Source of the DNA: CAZLDI01 sp964558415
GTDB taxonomy: Bacteria > Chloroflexota > Dehalococcoidia > SM23-28-2 > RBG-16-64-32
Assembly: GCA_964558415.1 (NCBI GenBank)
Contig: CAZLDI010000001.1
Span: forward strand, 124,001-188,000
Direction of reading: 5' to 3'
DNA: 64,000 bases
The notes beneath the pieces are model-generated. The model was not told the DNA's origin, did not search any database, and saw nothing but the letters and a program-made list of their open reading frames with translations. Each line of letters begins with the position of its first letter. The first letter of the stretch is position 1. A program made the translations under genes and the position numbers. Shown here in pieces: positions 43,681 to 52,028 of the stretch.

Positions 43681-44157
43681 ATGGCCACGAAGGAAGAGAT
43701 CATCGCCGGGCTGCAACTGACGGTAGCGCAGGCGAAGCGGACAACGGCGCTGTTTGCTGACGGTGAGCTGGACTGGAAGCGCGCGGGGGGCTGGACGCCG
43801 AAGGAGATATACTCTCACCTGGCGGCAGTCGCCGGCATCGTGCCCGGGTTCGCGCAGGGCATGATGAGCGCTCCCGACGGCGCGGACCTCGCTTCGGGGA
43901 TGGACATCAACCAGATGAACGCGCAGGCGGTGGGTTCGATGGCCGGGATGAGCCCGCAGCAGGTGATAGAGGTGTTCGAAACGAACTACACCAAGCTGAT
44001 CGACTTCGTCAAGACACTCCCGGAAGAGCAGCTCGGTAAGAAAGTGCGGTTGTTTTCCGAGCCGATCCCGGTGTCGGACATTCTGGCGAACTCGGTGATG
44101 CTGCACGGGCTGCACCACGTCTACGAGGCGAACAGCCGCTTCGAGTCGCCACTGTAA
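43681..44157 (+). CDS. DinB-like four-helix protein
   Basis: 158 residues, starting at the ATG at 43681, with GGAGG about 6 bp upstream. Helical pattern and the segments LDWKRAGGWTPKEIYSHLAAVAG and MLHGLHHVYEANSRF resemble the DinB/MDMPI-type metalloenzyme superfamily, whose members often use thiol cofactors such as mycothiol or bacillithiol. Three His residues (in YSHLAAV and HGLHH) could form the metal site. Substrate unknown. The gene is monocistronic between the aminotransferase and the toxin-antitoxin module. Confidence 0.7.
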   Translation: MATKEEIIAGLQLTVAQAKRTTALFADGELDWKRAGGWTPKEIYSHLAAVAGIVPGFAQGMMSAPDGADLASGMDINQMNAQAVGSMAGMSPQQVIEVFETNYTKLIDFVKTLPEEQLGKKVRLFSEPIPVSDILANSVMLHGLHHVYEANSRFESPL

Positions 44158-44201
44158 GGCGCGGCGCCACAATCTGGAGGTTCCGCCGCGGATCTGATAG
44201 G

Positions 44202-44226
44202 ATAGTCACACTGGCAATGTGACTAT
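44202..44226. promoter_or_regulatory. inverted-repeat operator of the VapBC-like module
   Basis: ATAGTCACA (44202-44210) and TGTGACTAT (44218-44226) are perfect 9-bp inverted repeats with a 7-bp spacer, ending 8 bp before the antitoxin ATG. Ribbon-helix-helix antitoxins usually bind such palindromes and autorepress. A -10-like TAGGAT lies at about 44198. Confidence 0.6.
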
Positions 44227-44234
44227 TAAATGGG

Positions 44235-44528
44235 ATGTGTATGCGCACACATGTAACCCTCCCTGATGAACTGGTGAGAGAGGTGGACGAGCTGGTCGGT
44301 AAGCGCGGACGCAGTCGCTTCATCGCGGAAGCGACGCACAGAAGGTTGCGCATGGAGCTTCAGCTAAAGGTGCTTCACGAAACAGCGGGAACGCTGGATA
44401 TGAGCCGCCATCCGGAATGGTCAACGCCTGCGAAGGTGGCATCATGGATTCGAGCCCTGCGGGACACGCCATCAGTACGAGAGCGAGTCGTTGACAAGAT
44501 ACCTGGTAGACGCAAACGGGCTGGTTGA
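44235..44528 (+). CDS. ribbon-helix-helix antitoxin (VapB-like)
   Basis: 97 residues with an N-terminal ribbon-helix-helix fold: MRTHVTLPDELVREVDELVGKRGRSRFIAEATHRRL. The remaining part is charged and probably wraps the toxin. The start at 44235 (ATG) has an alternative ATG two codons later, which gives the canonical MRTHVTLP start. It overlaps the following PIN-domain gene by 38 bp, a standard toxin-antitoxin arrangement, and an inverted repeat lies just upstream. Confidence 0.85.
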   Translation: MCMRTHVTLPDELVREVDELVGKRGRSRFIAEATHRRLRMELQLKVLHETAGTLDMSRHPEWSTPAKVASWIRALRDTPSVRERVVDKIPGRRKRAG

Positions 44529-44880
44529 TTGGCTGAAAGGCCGCGCCGCAGCAACCGAGTTCTTCGAGCGGTTGTTGCTCGCGGAGCATACTCTGGCCCT
44601 CAACGCCGTCTGCGTGGCCGAGCTATACGCGGGTCTTGCGGAGGATGAAACGAGACCGGCGGATCGAATGGTGGAAGTACTGGAGTACTGGGAAATCGAT
44701 CGGCGGAGCGCGCAACTGGCCGGCTCTTACCGTTACAAGTACCTTCGCGAGGGGCGACCGCTTGCGGTGCCAGATACGTTGCTGGCGGCGCACGCCGTGA
44801 CGCGCGACGCCACGCTAATCACGAACAACGTCAAAGACTTCCCGATGCCGGAACTCAAGCTGCTGCAACCGCCCCGGTAG
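44491..44880 (+). CDS. PIN-domain ribonuclease toxin (VapC-like)
   Basis: 129 residues of the PIN fold. The first acidic residue is in YLVDANGLVDWL, a conserved Glu in VAELYAGLAED, and the later acidic region in LAVPDTLLAAHAVTRDATLITNNVKDF, all standard for VapC. It probably cleaves tRNA or rRNA, but the target is unknown. The start is TTG at 44491, inside the antitoxin gene. Tight pairing with the RHH gene and the upstream operator supports a functional toxin-antitoxin unit. Confidence 0.88.
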   Translation: MTRYLVDANGLVDWLKGRAAATEFFERLLLAEHTLALNAVCVAELYAGLAEDETRPADRMVEVLEYWEIDRRSAQLAGSYRYKYLREGRPLAVPDTLLAAHAVTRDATLITNNVKDFPMPELKLLQPPR

Positions 44881-44894
44881 CCGGCAAGCATCCA

Positions 44895-45419
44895 ATGCCC
44901 CTAGACCTCCCCGGCAAGCGCGTCCTTATCCTCGGCGCGGAGACCGAGCTCGGGACTGCGATCGCGGGCGCGCTGGCAGACGGCGGTGCGTCGCTGGCGC
45001 TCGTGGCCGCGACGAGCGGGGCCGAGACGGCGTTCGCCGTGCAGCGGCTGGCGCGGCGGCTCTCAACAGGCGAACGAACAGTGATCGCGCAGGCGATAGA
45101 GGCGACGAACGATGCGGCGGTGAGGGTGATGGTGCGGCAGGTGGCAAAGGAGCTGGGCGGGCTCAGCGCGGTCGTATTCTGCGCGGATCTGGGTGACGAA
45201 ACGCCGTCCGCGATCGATATCGCCGCCCACCACGCGAACCGGGAGTTCGCGCGCAAGGGCGGAGGCACGTTCATCGCAGCGGTGGACAAGGATACTCCGG
45301 CGGGGATCGGCGAGGAGACGCCGGGCTACCAATCGCTGACTGTTCGCAAGGCGGAGGACACCGCTGCAGTGGCGGCTTTGATCGCGGAAGCGGTTGCCGC
45401 CGAAGCGGATAGTCGATAA
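44895..45419 (+). CDS. short-chain dehydrogenase-like protein, truncated or degenerate
   Basis: 174 residues with an SDR-like N-terminal Rossmann start (LPGKRVLILGAETELGTAIAGALADGGASLALVA), in which the glycine motif is altered from TGxxxGxG to GAETELG. No YxxxK catalytic pair is present, and the protein stops about 80 residues short of a full SDR. It may be a non-catalytic remnant or a divergent binding protein. It lies directly upstream of an enoyl-CoA hydratase and two normal SDR genes in the same direction. Confidence 0.6.
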   Translation: MPLDLPGKRVLILGAETELGTAIAGALADGGASLALVAATSGAETAFAVQRLARRLSTGERTVIAQAIEATNDAAVRVMVRQVAKELGGLSAVVFCADLGDETPSAIDIAAHHANREFARKGGGTFIAAVDKDTPAGIGEETPGYQSLTVRKAEDTAAVAALIAEAVAAEADSR

Positions 45420-45504
45420 GCTGTGCGGGCGAACGGAAGGCCCGTAAGGGCAAGCAAGCCGAGGGCGAGGCAGGCGTTGCCCAACGCGGAGGCGGGAGGC
45501 GCAG

Positions 45505-46353
45505 ATGACGTACGAGACGATCCTCTACGAAGTTGACGGCGGCAAGGCGCGTATCACGCTGAACCGCCCGGAGAAGCTGAACGCTATCTCCTGGCAGATG
45601 CAGCAGGAGCTCCGCGACGCGCTGACAGCGGTGGACCGCGATCCGGCGGTGCACGTCGCGATCATCCGCGGCGCCGGCCGCGCGTTCTCCGCCGGTTACG
45701 ACATCACGCCGCCGCCCGGGCAGATGACGCACGCCGCGACCGGGCATTCCATGGAGCGCGACATCTGGTTTCTGGAGCAGGCTCAGCAGATGCGAATGGT
45801 GATCTGGGACATGCACAAGCCGGTGATCGGGCAGGTGCACGGCTACTGCCTGGCAGGCGGGACGGACCTGGTGTTCCTGTGCGACATGGTGCTGGCGGCA
45901 GAGGATGCGGTTATCGGCTTTCCGCCGGTGCGCTCGATGGGCTCCCCTGTGGGGCACATGTGGACATACCTGGCGGGGCCGCAGTGGGCAAAACGGTTGC
46001 TACTGACGGGCGATTCGGTGTCGGGGAGCGAGGCGGAGCGTATCGGCCTGGTGCTCAAAGCAGTCCCGCCCGAACAGCTCGAGGCGGAGGTGGAGAGCAT
46101 CGCGGACCGGATGGCGCTGATCGACGTCGACCTGCTGACGGCGAACAAGCGCATTGTGAACATGGCGATGGAGCTGATGGGCGCGCGCACGATGCAGCGG
46201 ATGGCGGCGGAGCGCGATTCTATTGCGCGGCAGTCGCCGGTGGTGCACGAGTTCTACCGTGTGGCGAAGGAGCAGGGGCTGAAGACGGCGCTGGAACAGC
46301 GAGACGCGAGGTTCGGGGACGGGCGGGCCGGGGCGCGAGCGAGGAACGAGTGA
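45505..46353 (+). CDS. enoyl-CoA hydratase/isomerase family protein
   Basis: 282 residues of the crotonase fold. ITLNRPEKLNAISWQMQQEL, IIRGAGRAFSAGYDI (oxyanion-hole region), VIGQVHGYCLAGGTDLVFLCDMVLAAEDAVIGFP, and VRSMGSPVG are recognisable. The strong middle motif makes the fold certain; the exact reaction (hydratase, isomerase, dehalogenase) is not decidable. It overlaps the following SDR gene by 4 bp (GTGA), so the two are likely to act in one acyl-CoA pathway. Confidence 0.92.
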   Translation: MTYETILYEVDGGKARITLNRPEKLNAISWQMQQELRDALTAVDRDPAVHVAIIRGAGRAFSAGYDITPPPGQMTHAATGHSMERDIWFLEQAQQMRMVIWDMHKPVIGQVHGYCLAGGTDLVFLCDMVLAAEDAVIGFPPVRSMGSPVGHMWTYLAGPQWAKRLLLTGDSVSGSEAERIGLVLKAVPPEQLEAEVESIADRMALIDVDLLTANKRIVNMAMELMGARTMQRMAAERDSIARQSPVVHEFYRVAKEQGLKTALEQRDARFGDGRAGARARNE

Positions 46354-47165
46354 GCATCCTCGACAAGTTCCGCCTGCACGGGAAGGTCGCGATCGTGACC
46401 GGCGCGGGGCGCGGGCTGGGACGGGCGATGGCCGTCGCGCTGGCGGACGCGGGTGCGGACCTCGCGGTATCTGCCCGGACGCGACCGCAGGTCGACGAAA
46501 CGGCGGAGCTGGTGCGCAAGCGGGGGCGGCGCTGCCTACCTGCTACCTGCGATGTCACGGACTCGGTATCGGTCAACGCGATGGTCGAGGCGACGGTGTC
46601 CGAGTTCGGGCGCATCGATATCCTGGTGAACAACGCGGGTGGCGCGACGCCCGGCTTCGCCAACACGCTGACGGACATCACGGACGACATCTGGCGTGTC
46701 GGAATCGATACGAACCTGACGGGCGCAGTCTACTGCTCGCGGGCGGTGATCCCGCAGATGCTGAAGCAGGGGCGCGGCAAGATCATCAACGTGACGTCCG
46801 GATTCGGGCTGCGCGCGGGCCGGAACAACTTCATGTATACGTCCGCGAAGGCGGGGTTGATCAACTTCACGCGCTCGCTGTCGTTGACGTACGGGCCGGA
46901 GGTGCAGGCGAACCTGATCGCGCCGGGCATGTTCCCGCACGACCAGCCGGCCATGATCGAGTACTGGAAGGGCGGGAAGTTCGTGCCGATGGGGAGGTTG
47001 GGCGGGGACGAGGAGATCGCCATGCTCACGGTGTTCATGGCCTCTGACCTGACGAGCGAGATGAACGGGCAGATCGTGGTCCTGGACGGCGGCGGTCTGG
47101 CGGGAGGACACGTGCCGACCGGCTTCGCGCCGGTGGTGGCGCTGGACCAAGGAGTGGCTTTGTGA
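46350..47165 (+). CDS. short-chain dehydrogenase/reductase
   Basis: 271 residues of a classical SDR. The cofactor motif is VTGAGRGLGRAM, NNAG is seen in ILVNNAGGATPG, and the catalytic set includes Ser in NVTSGFG and YTSAKAG (Tyr-x-x-x-Lys form). The start is GTG at 46350, overlapping the enoyl-CoA hydratase stop. A long frame upstream is antisense-like and is ignored. Substrate unknown, probably a 3-hydroxyacyl-CoA or related alcohol given the neighbours. Confidence 0.92.
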   Translation: MSILDKFRLHGKVAIVTGAGRGLGRAMAVALADAGADLAVSARTRPQVDETAELVRKRGRRCLPATCDVTDSVSVNAMVEATVSEFGRIDILVNNAGGATPGFANTLTDITDDIWRVGIDTNLTGAVYCSRAVIPQMLKQGRGKIINVTSGFGLRAGRNNFMYTSAKAGLINFTRSLSLTYGPEVQANLIAPGMFPHDQPAMIEYWKGGKFVPMGRLGGDEEIAMLTVFMASDLTSEMNGQIVVLDGGGLAGGHVPTGFAPVVALDQGVAL

Positions 47166-47167
47166 CT

Positions 47168-47200
47168 CCGCTCGTCCTACGAGGACCTCAGGATGAGCGG
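47168..47200. repeat. dispersed hairpin element between SDR genes
   Basis: CCGCTCGTCCT and AGGATGAGCGG form an 11-bp stem with one G-T pair, around a loop that itself contains CGAGGACC. A related sequence is inside gcvPB (41556-41587). Copies of this general type are widespread in GC-rich genomes. Confidence 0.5.
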
Positions 47201-47226
47201 GAAGTGCTCTCGGTTGGGAGCAAACG

Positions 47227-48003
47227 ATGAGCTTCCGCGCGGATTTCTCACTGCAAGGCAAATCCGCGCTCGTAATCGGCGCGTCGAGCGCGCTGGGGCG
47301 GGCGGCGGCGGTGGCGCTGGCAGAGGCGGGGGCGGACGTGGCGGTGGCGACGAGCACGCGGTCGCAGCGGGAAGACGTGCTCGCGAACTCGTGCGCGAAC
47401 GAGATCTGGGCGCTGGGCCGCAAGGGGTTCGCGCAGGCGATCGACGCGGCGGAGGACGACGATGTGCGATCGCTCATCCAGCGGGCGGTGTCGGAGCTGG
47501 GGAAGATCGACGTGCTGGTGAACGCGCAGGACCTGGCGTTCGCCAAGTCGCTCGCGGATGTCTCGCCCGCGGAGTGGCGGCGAGTGCTGGACGTGAACCT
47601 GACCGGCGTGTATCTCGCGTGCCGGGCGGTTAGCGAGCACATGCTCGCGCGAGGCAATGGGCGGGTGCTCAACGTCTCGACGGTGCTCGGCGAGCGCGGG
47701 ATGATCAACGGGTCGGCGTACTGCGCCGCGCAGGCTGGAGTGCTGAACCTGACGCGAGCGTTGGCGCTGGAATGGGCGCGGACGGGCGTTACGGTGAACG
47801 CGATCGGCGCCGGCTTCACGGAGGGGATGGGGATCATCCCGGACGACGCCGCAAGGCAGCAATTAGAACGCTATCTGCCGCACAAGAAGCTGGCGAGCCC
47901 GTCCAGCATCGCCGGCGCAGTCGTGTACGCCGCCTCGGACGCAGCGGACTATCTGACGGGGCAGGTGATCTGGATTGAGGGCGGGGCGCTGAGCCACGTG
48001 TGA
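47227..48003 (+). CDS. short-chain dehydrogenase/reductase
   Basis: 258 residues. The cofactor region reads ALVIGASSALGRAAAVALAEAG, with GASSALG in place of GASSGIG. The N-A-G motif is altered to NAQD, Ser is present in LNVSTVLGERG, and YCAAQAG gives a Tyr-x-x-x-Gln in place of Tyr-x-x-x-Lys. The C-terminus VTGQVIWIEGG is typical. The loss of the catalytic Lys suggests an inactive or altered enzyme, and its partner just upstream is a normal SDR, so they might form a mixed dimer. That is inference. Confidence 0.85.
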   Translation: MSFRADFSLQGKSALVIGASSALGRAAAVALAEAGADVAVATSTRSQREDVLANSCANEIWALGRKGFAQAIDAAEDDDVRSLIQRAVSELGKIDVLVNAQDLAFAKSLADVSPAEWRRVLDVNLTGVYLACRAVSEHMLARGNGRVLNVSTVLGERGMINGSAYCAAQAGVLNLTRALALEWARTGVTVNAIGAGFTEGMGIIPDDAARQQLERYLPHKKLASPSSIAGAVVYAASDAADYLTGQVIWIEGGALSHV

Positions 48004-48036
48004 TGATAGATACCTGTGGACAATGGCCGGTGGTTA

Positions 48037-49185
48037 GTGGCTAGAGAGTCAACGGGCGCGGAGCCTGACGCGGTCCAGATACGCCGCTGGCAGGAGAACC
48101 TCGATACAGAGATCGACGGCATCGCGATCTATCACCTGCTGGCGGAGGCTGAGCGCGACTCGGAGCGCAAGGACGTCTTCGTGCGGCTGGCGGAGGTGGA
48201 GGAGCACCACGCGAAGGTGTTCCGCGAAAAGCTGCTGGCTGCAGGCGTGACGCCGCGGGAGCGCGGCCCGAGCGTGCGCGTGCGGCTGATTGGCCTGGGC
48301 GCGAGGGTGTTCGGCGTCCGATCGGTCCTGCCGATCGTACGCGGAATGGAGGCCGGGGCGTACAGCGCTTACATGGGCCAGGACGAGGCTGCGCAGTCTC
48401 TGGCGCCGGACGAGCGAGAGCACCGCAAAACGATGTCGCGGATGGAGCGCGGAGATTTGAGCCCGACGGAGCAGATCGCCTCGCGGGAGCGCTGGCACCG
48501 GACGGGCGGTGGTGGGACGCTACGGGCGAGCGTGTTCGGCGTCAGCGACGGTCTCGTCTCAAACGCGGCGCTGGTCATGGGGTTCGCGGGCGCGCAGGCC
48601 AGCGGGGACTTCGTGCTCCTCGCGGGCGTCGCCGGGCTGCTCGCAGGGGCGTTCTCGATGGGGTCGGGTGAGTACGTCTCGATGCGCGCACAGCGGGAGC
48701 TGTTCGAGCGTCAGATAGAGCTTGAGCGTGAGGAGCTGGAGTCCTCGCCGGAGGAGGAGCAGAAGGAGTTATCACTCATCTACCAGGCGAAGGGGATCTC
48801 GAAGGAGCTGGCGGAGGCGACGGCGCGAAAGCTGATGGAGGACCCGGAGATCGCGCTGGAAACGCTGGTGCGGGAGGAGTTGGGGCTGGACCCGGCGGAG
48901 CTGGGTTCGCCGTGGGGCGCATCCATCGGCTCGTTCGTGGCGTTCGGGGCGGGGGCGGTAGTGCCCGTGATCCCGTTCTTCTTCGGGGGGGACGCGAGCG
49001 CGCCGTACGTGATCGCGAGCGCGGTGATGAGCGCCTTCGCGCTCTTCGCCGTCGGGGCGATGCTATCGCTCTTTACGGGGCGCAGTCCGTGGCTGAGCGG
49101 CGGCAGGCAGGTCGGTCTGGGTGTGGCGGCAGCGGCGCTGACGTTCGCGATCGGAAGCGTGATCGGGGTTTCGACGGATATTTAG
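48037..49185 (+). CDS. VIT1/CCC1-family transporter with N-terminal ferritin-like domain
   Basis: About 382 residues. The N-terminal ~150 residues are a rubrerythrin/ferritin-like bundle (LDTEIDGIAIYHLLAEAE, EVEEHHAKVF, DEREHRKTM) with Glu/His metal ligands. The rest is a VIT1-type membrane protein: LRASVFGVSDGLVSNAALVMGFAGA, then FSMGSGEYVSMRAQRELF, then three C-terminal helices. Such fusions move Fe2+ or Mn2+ out of the cytoplasm. The start is uncertain: GTG at 48037 has a GGTGG upstream, and another GTG at 48016 adds seven residues that read through a noncoding-looking repeat. Confidence 0.88.
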   Translation: MARESTGAEPDAVQIRRWQENLDTEIDGIAIYHLLAEAERDSERKDVFVRLAEVEEHHAKVFREKLLAAGVTPRERGPSVRVRLIGLGARVFGVRSVLPIVRGMEAGAYSAYMGQDEAAQSLAPDEREHRKTMSRMERGDLSPTEQIASRERWHRTGGGGTLRASVFGVSDGLVSNAALVMGFAGAQASGDFVLLAGVAGLLAGAFSMGSGEYVSMRAQRELFERQIELEREELESSPEEEQKELSLIYQAKGISKELAEATARKLMEDPEIALETLVREELGLDPAELGSPWGASIGSFVAFGAGAVVPVIPFFFGGDASAPYVIASAVMSAFALFAVGAMLSLFTGRSPWLSGGRQVGLGVAAAALTFAIGSVIGVSTDI

Positions 49186-49221
49186 GCGCGCGTGCGGTGG
49201 AGGGCGGCCGCAAGCGGACCG

Positions 49222-50466
49222 TCATTCGTGGACGGACCAGTTGGGGGTGGAGCCGGTGACGCCTTCCGCCTCAAGGGCGACGTATTCATCCGCGCTGAGG
49301 CCGAGGAGGCCGCGGAAGACGTAATGGTTATGCTCGGCGAAGCAGGGGGGTGGCAGGCGGACGTGGGCCGGGGTCTCGCTCATGCGCCAGTGCGGCGCTT
49401 CGATCTCCCAGGTGCCGGCGACGGGATGCGAGATCTCTTCGAAGAAATCACGGGCGCGCAGGTGTTCGTCCGCGAAGACTTCGGGGATGCGTAGCACCGG
49501 GTGGGCCGGGATACCCGCCGCCTGGAGAGCGTCTGCCGCTTCCTGAGGTGAGATTGTGCGCGTCCAGGCGGCGATGATCTCGTCCAGCACAGATTGGTTG
49601 CGGTGGCGGCTGACGACGTCCGCGAATCGCCCGTCTCGCCCGAGGTCCTGTTGGCCGATCGCGGCGCAGAGTGCAGTAAACTGCGCATCCGTCTCGCAGG
49701 CGATCGTGAGCCAGCAGTCATCTCCGGCACACGGATAGCACCCATGCGGCGCGATCGATGAGTGGCGGTTGCCGCGGCGCTCCGGCTCGCGGCCCGTCAT
49801 CGAGTGGGCGACGATGTGCTCGCCGATGAGGCCGGTGAGGTTCTCACGCTGGGCGAGCTCGATGAGCTGGCCGCGGCCGGTGCGACGGCGGTCCCACAGT
49901 GCCAGGCCAATCGCGCCGGCGGCGGCGATGCCGGCGATCGGGTCGCCGTAGCTGAGGCCGGTCTTGTGCGGCGGGCCGCCTTCATAGCCGGTAAGGTGCG
50001 TAATGCCGGATAGCTGCTCAACGTTGGTGCCGTAGGCGACGAAGTCTCGCTCCGGGCCCGTCCTGCCGTGCGCGGGCATCGCCACGGCGATGATCTCATC
50101 GTTGACCTCCGAGAGAACTTCGTATGTCAGACCGAGGTTGTCCATCACGTCCGCGCGGTAGTTCTCGATCACGATGTCCGAGATCGCGACGAGGCGGAGG
50201 AAGAGCTCGCGGCCGCGCGGGGCGGCGAGGTCGAGCGCGCAGGCGTACTTGTTGCGGTTGAGGTGGTTGAAGTAGGGCGACTTATCCCAGACCCGATCGA
50301 CGGTTGGGGGCTGGCCGGTGAAGGTGCGGAGCAGGTCCCAGCTGTTTACGGCTTCGATCTTGATGACCTCCGCGCCCATGTCGGCCAGGAGGCGCGTGGC
50401 GTAGGGACCGGCCCAGGACATCGTTAGGTCGAGGACGCGCACGCCGTTGAGGGGGAGCTTGAACAC
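49222..50466 (-). CDS. CaiB/BaiF family III CoA-transferase
   Basis: 414 residues. The N-terminal LPLNGVRVLDLTMSWAGPYATRLLADMGAEVIKIE and the NRNKYACALDL and IENYRADVMDNLGL segments are family signatures; the catalytic Asp region is followed by GPERDFVAYGTNVEQLSG. It transfers CoA between acyl-CoA and a carboxylic acid, substrate unknown. The start is GTG at 50466. A second family member lies about 155 bp upstream, and the two may form a heteromer as in other BaiF/CaiB pairs. Confidence 0.92.
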   Translation of the reverse strand: MFKLPLNGVRVLDLTMSWAGPYATRLLADMGAEVIKIEAVNSWDLLRTFTGQPPTVDRVWDKSPYFNHLNRNKYACALDLAAPRGRELFLRLVAISDIVIENYRADVMDNLGLTYEVLSEVNDEIIAVAMPAHGRTGPERDFVAYGTNVEQLSGITHLTGYEGGPPHKTGLSYGDPIAGIAAAGAIGLALWDRRRTGRGQLIELAQRENLTGLIGEHIVAHSMTGREPERRGNRHSSIAPHGCYPCAGDDCWLTIACETDAQFTALCAAIGQQDLGRDGRFADVVSRHRNQSVLDEIIAAWTRTISPQEAADALQAAGIPAHPVLRIPEVFADEHLRARDFFEEISHPVAGTWEIEAPHWRMSETPAHVRLPPPCFAEHNHYVFRGLLGLSADEYVALEAEGVTGSTPNWSVHE

Positions 50467-50572
50467 TATAGGGCACCGGCGCGAGCGAGATGGCAGGTTG
50501 CGCAGGAGGGGGGCGGGTTCGCGGGGCGCAGTGGAGTGTCCCGAGACGGCGTCGGGCCGGCGGAAGGTGGTT

Positions 50573-50613
50573 CGGGGACGGGCCCCTCCGCTGCGGTCGG
50601 GGTGACAGTACCT
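50573..50613 (+). repeat. dispersed element, CCCCTCC/CGGTCGGGGTGAC type, copy 1
   Basis: GGGCCCCTCCGCTGCGGTCG followed by GGGTGAC. Related copies stand at 51946-51972 and 53894-53930, all on the plus strand, sharing the form C-T-x-CGGTCGGGATGAC. Intergenic between the two CaiB/BaiF genes. Origin unknown. Confidence 0.45.
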
Positions 50614-50620
50614 CGGGTCA

Positions 50621-51823
50621 TCAGACTACCCCTGCTGCTCGCAGACGGATCAGGTCTTCGCGAGCCAGCCCCATCTCTCCGCGGTAGAGCTCCTCGTTGT
50701 GCTCGCCGAGGAGGGGGGCGCGGCCGGGCAGCCAGTCGACGGCGGACATGCGGAAGGGTGCGCCCGGGTAGGTCTGCTGGCCAGCCACTGGGTGGTCGAT
50801 GCGCTGGAAGTAGTCGCGGGCCCTCAACTGCTCCGACTCGAGCAGGTCGCTGATGGAGTGGACGAAGGAGCACGGCACGCGTTGGGCGCCGGCGGTCTTG
50901 TAGGCCTGCTTCGCGCTCTGCGAGCCCGCCCACGCGTAGACGATGGCTTCGAGCTCGTCGTTGTTCTGGAGGCGAGCATAGCCGGTCCTAAAGCGAGGGT
51001 TTTCGACGAGGTCCTTCCGTCCGATGACAGAGGCGAAGGCGGGCCAGTTGCGGGGCATGATCTGCCAGCCAAGGTCGCCGTCCGTCGCCGGGAAGAGGCC
51101 GACCATGGCGGAGAGCACGTTGCCCCGGCGCTGGGCGATATCACGCTTGAGGTAGGCCCACCAGGGGAGTTGGAGCTCCAAAGCCGAGGCCATGCACTCC
51201 TGGGCGGAGATGTCGATGTGCTGCGGGACTTCCAGCGTATCGGCGTTGTAGGCGGCGGTGCCGGCGGCGGCGAAGGCCTGGAGGCCGGCCTGATACTCCG
51301 CCTGGTAGCCGCCCGCGTTCAGCGGCTCGCGCTCGGGGTCGCCGGAGAGCGACATCTGGCCGCCGGAGGCGAACGAGGTCAGGTTTGTGGCGGACCAGCA
51401 GGCATGCGGCCCCGTCTGGCCGAAGGGGGTGATCGAGACAAGGATGATGCGGCGCTTGATCGCGCGCAGGGCCCGAAAGCCGATGCCAAGGGAGTCCAGG
51501 CGCCCCGGCTGGAAACTCTCGACGATGACGTTAGCGTTCTCCACCAACTCCCGGAAGATTCGCCGGCCGGTGGCGGCCGTGACGTCGAGCGTGGCGCTGC
51601 GCTTGTTGGTGGCGAGGTAGAGCCAGAGCGCGCCCGTCTCGCGATGGGGCACGGCGGCGGCGAAGGGCCCGTGGCGTCGCAGCGGGTGGCCGGTGGGCGG
51701 CTCGAGGGCGATTACGTCGGCGCCGTAGTCCGCGAAGAGCTTCGTGCAGTACGCCCCGGCAACGCCGTCCGAGAGGTCGAGGATACGGAGGTCGGACAGG
51801 GTGGAGGCGGGGGCGGGCAGCAT
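50621..51823 (-). CDS. CaiB/BaiF family III CoA-transferase
   Basis: 400 residues from the ATG at 51823 (MLPAPASTLSDLRILDLSDGVAGAYCTKLFADYGADVIALEPP). The family blocks LATNKRSATLDV, NVIVESFQPGRLDSLGIGF and SITPFGQTGPHACW are present. It is 46% or so shorter in identity to its neighbour by eye, so they are paralogues, not duplicates of recent origin. The open frame extends to 51913, but the extension (YRPRRCHYADSLL) is Pro-rich noncoding-like sequence. Substrate unknown. Confidence 0.9.
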   Translation of the reverse strand: MLPAPASTLSDLRILDLSDGVAGAYCTKLFADYGADVIALEPPTGHPLRRHGPFAAAVPHRETGALWLYLATNKRSATLDVTAATGRRIFRELVENANVIVESFQPGRLDSLGIGFRALRAIKRRIILVSITPFGQTGPHACWSATNLTSFASGGQMSLSGDPEREPLNAGGYQAEYQAGLQAFAAAGTAAYNADTLEVPQHIDISAQECMASALELQLPWWAYLKRDIAQRRGNVLSAMVGLFPATDGDLGWQIMPRNWPAFASVIGRKDLVENPRFRTGYARLQNNDELEAIVYAWAGSQSAKQAYKTAGAQRVPCSFVHSISDLLESEQLRARDYFQRIDHPVAGQQTYPGAPFRMSAVDWLPGRAPLLGEHNEELYRGEMGLAREDLIRLRAAGVV

Positions 51824-51945
51824 AACGGGGATATGGTAGGGGGCAGGGGGGCAAGGGGTCAAAGGGAGCAGGGAGTCAGCGTAGTGGCAGCGCCGAGGCC
51901 GGTAGGTCCCCATCGGGGTCGGGCGAGCAGGGTGGGTACCAAGAA

Positions 51946-51972
51946 GGGCCCCTCCACTTCGGTCGGGATGAC
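51946..51972 (+). repeat. dispersed element, CCCCTCC/CGGTCGGGATGAC type, copy 2
   Basis: GGCCCCTCCACTTCGGTCGG followed by GATGAC, closely related to copies at 50573-50613 and 53894-53930. It abuts the hairpin at 51976-52007. Confidence 0.45.
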
Positions 51973-51975
51973 GAA

Positions 51976-52007
51976 CTGGGGCGCCCCTCCCTGGAAGGGC
52001 GCCCCAG
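51976..52007 (-). terminator. strong hairpin after the sortase-anchored protein gene
   Basis: CTGGGGCGCCC (51976-51986) pairs perfectly with GGGCGCCCCAG (51997-52007) over 11 bp with a 10-nt loop. It starts 22 bp beyond the stop of the minus-strand surface-protein gene. No U-run follows, so termination would be atypical, or it could be a repeat element. Confidence 0.45.
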
Positions 52008-52028
52008 CGTTATCGGTCGTGTGAGTTG

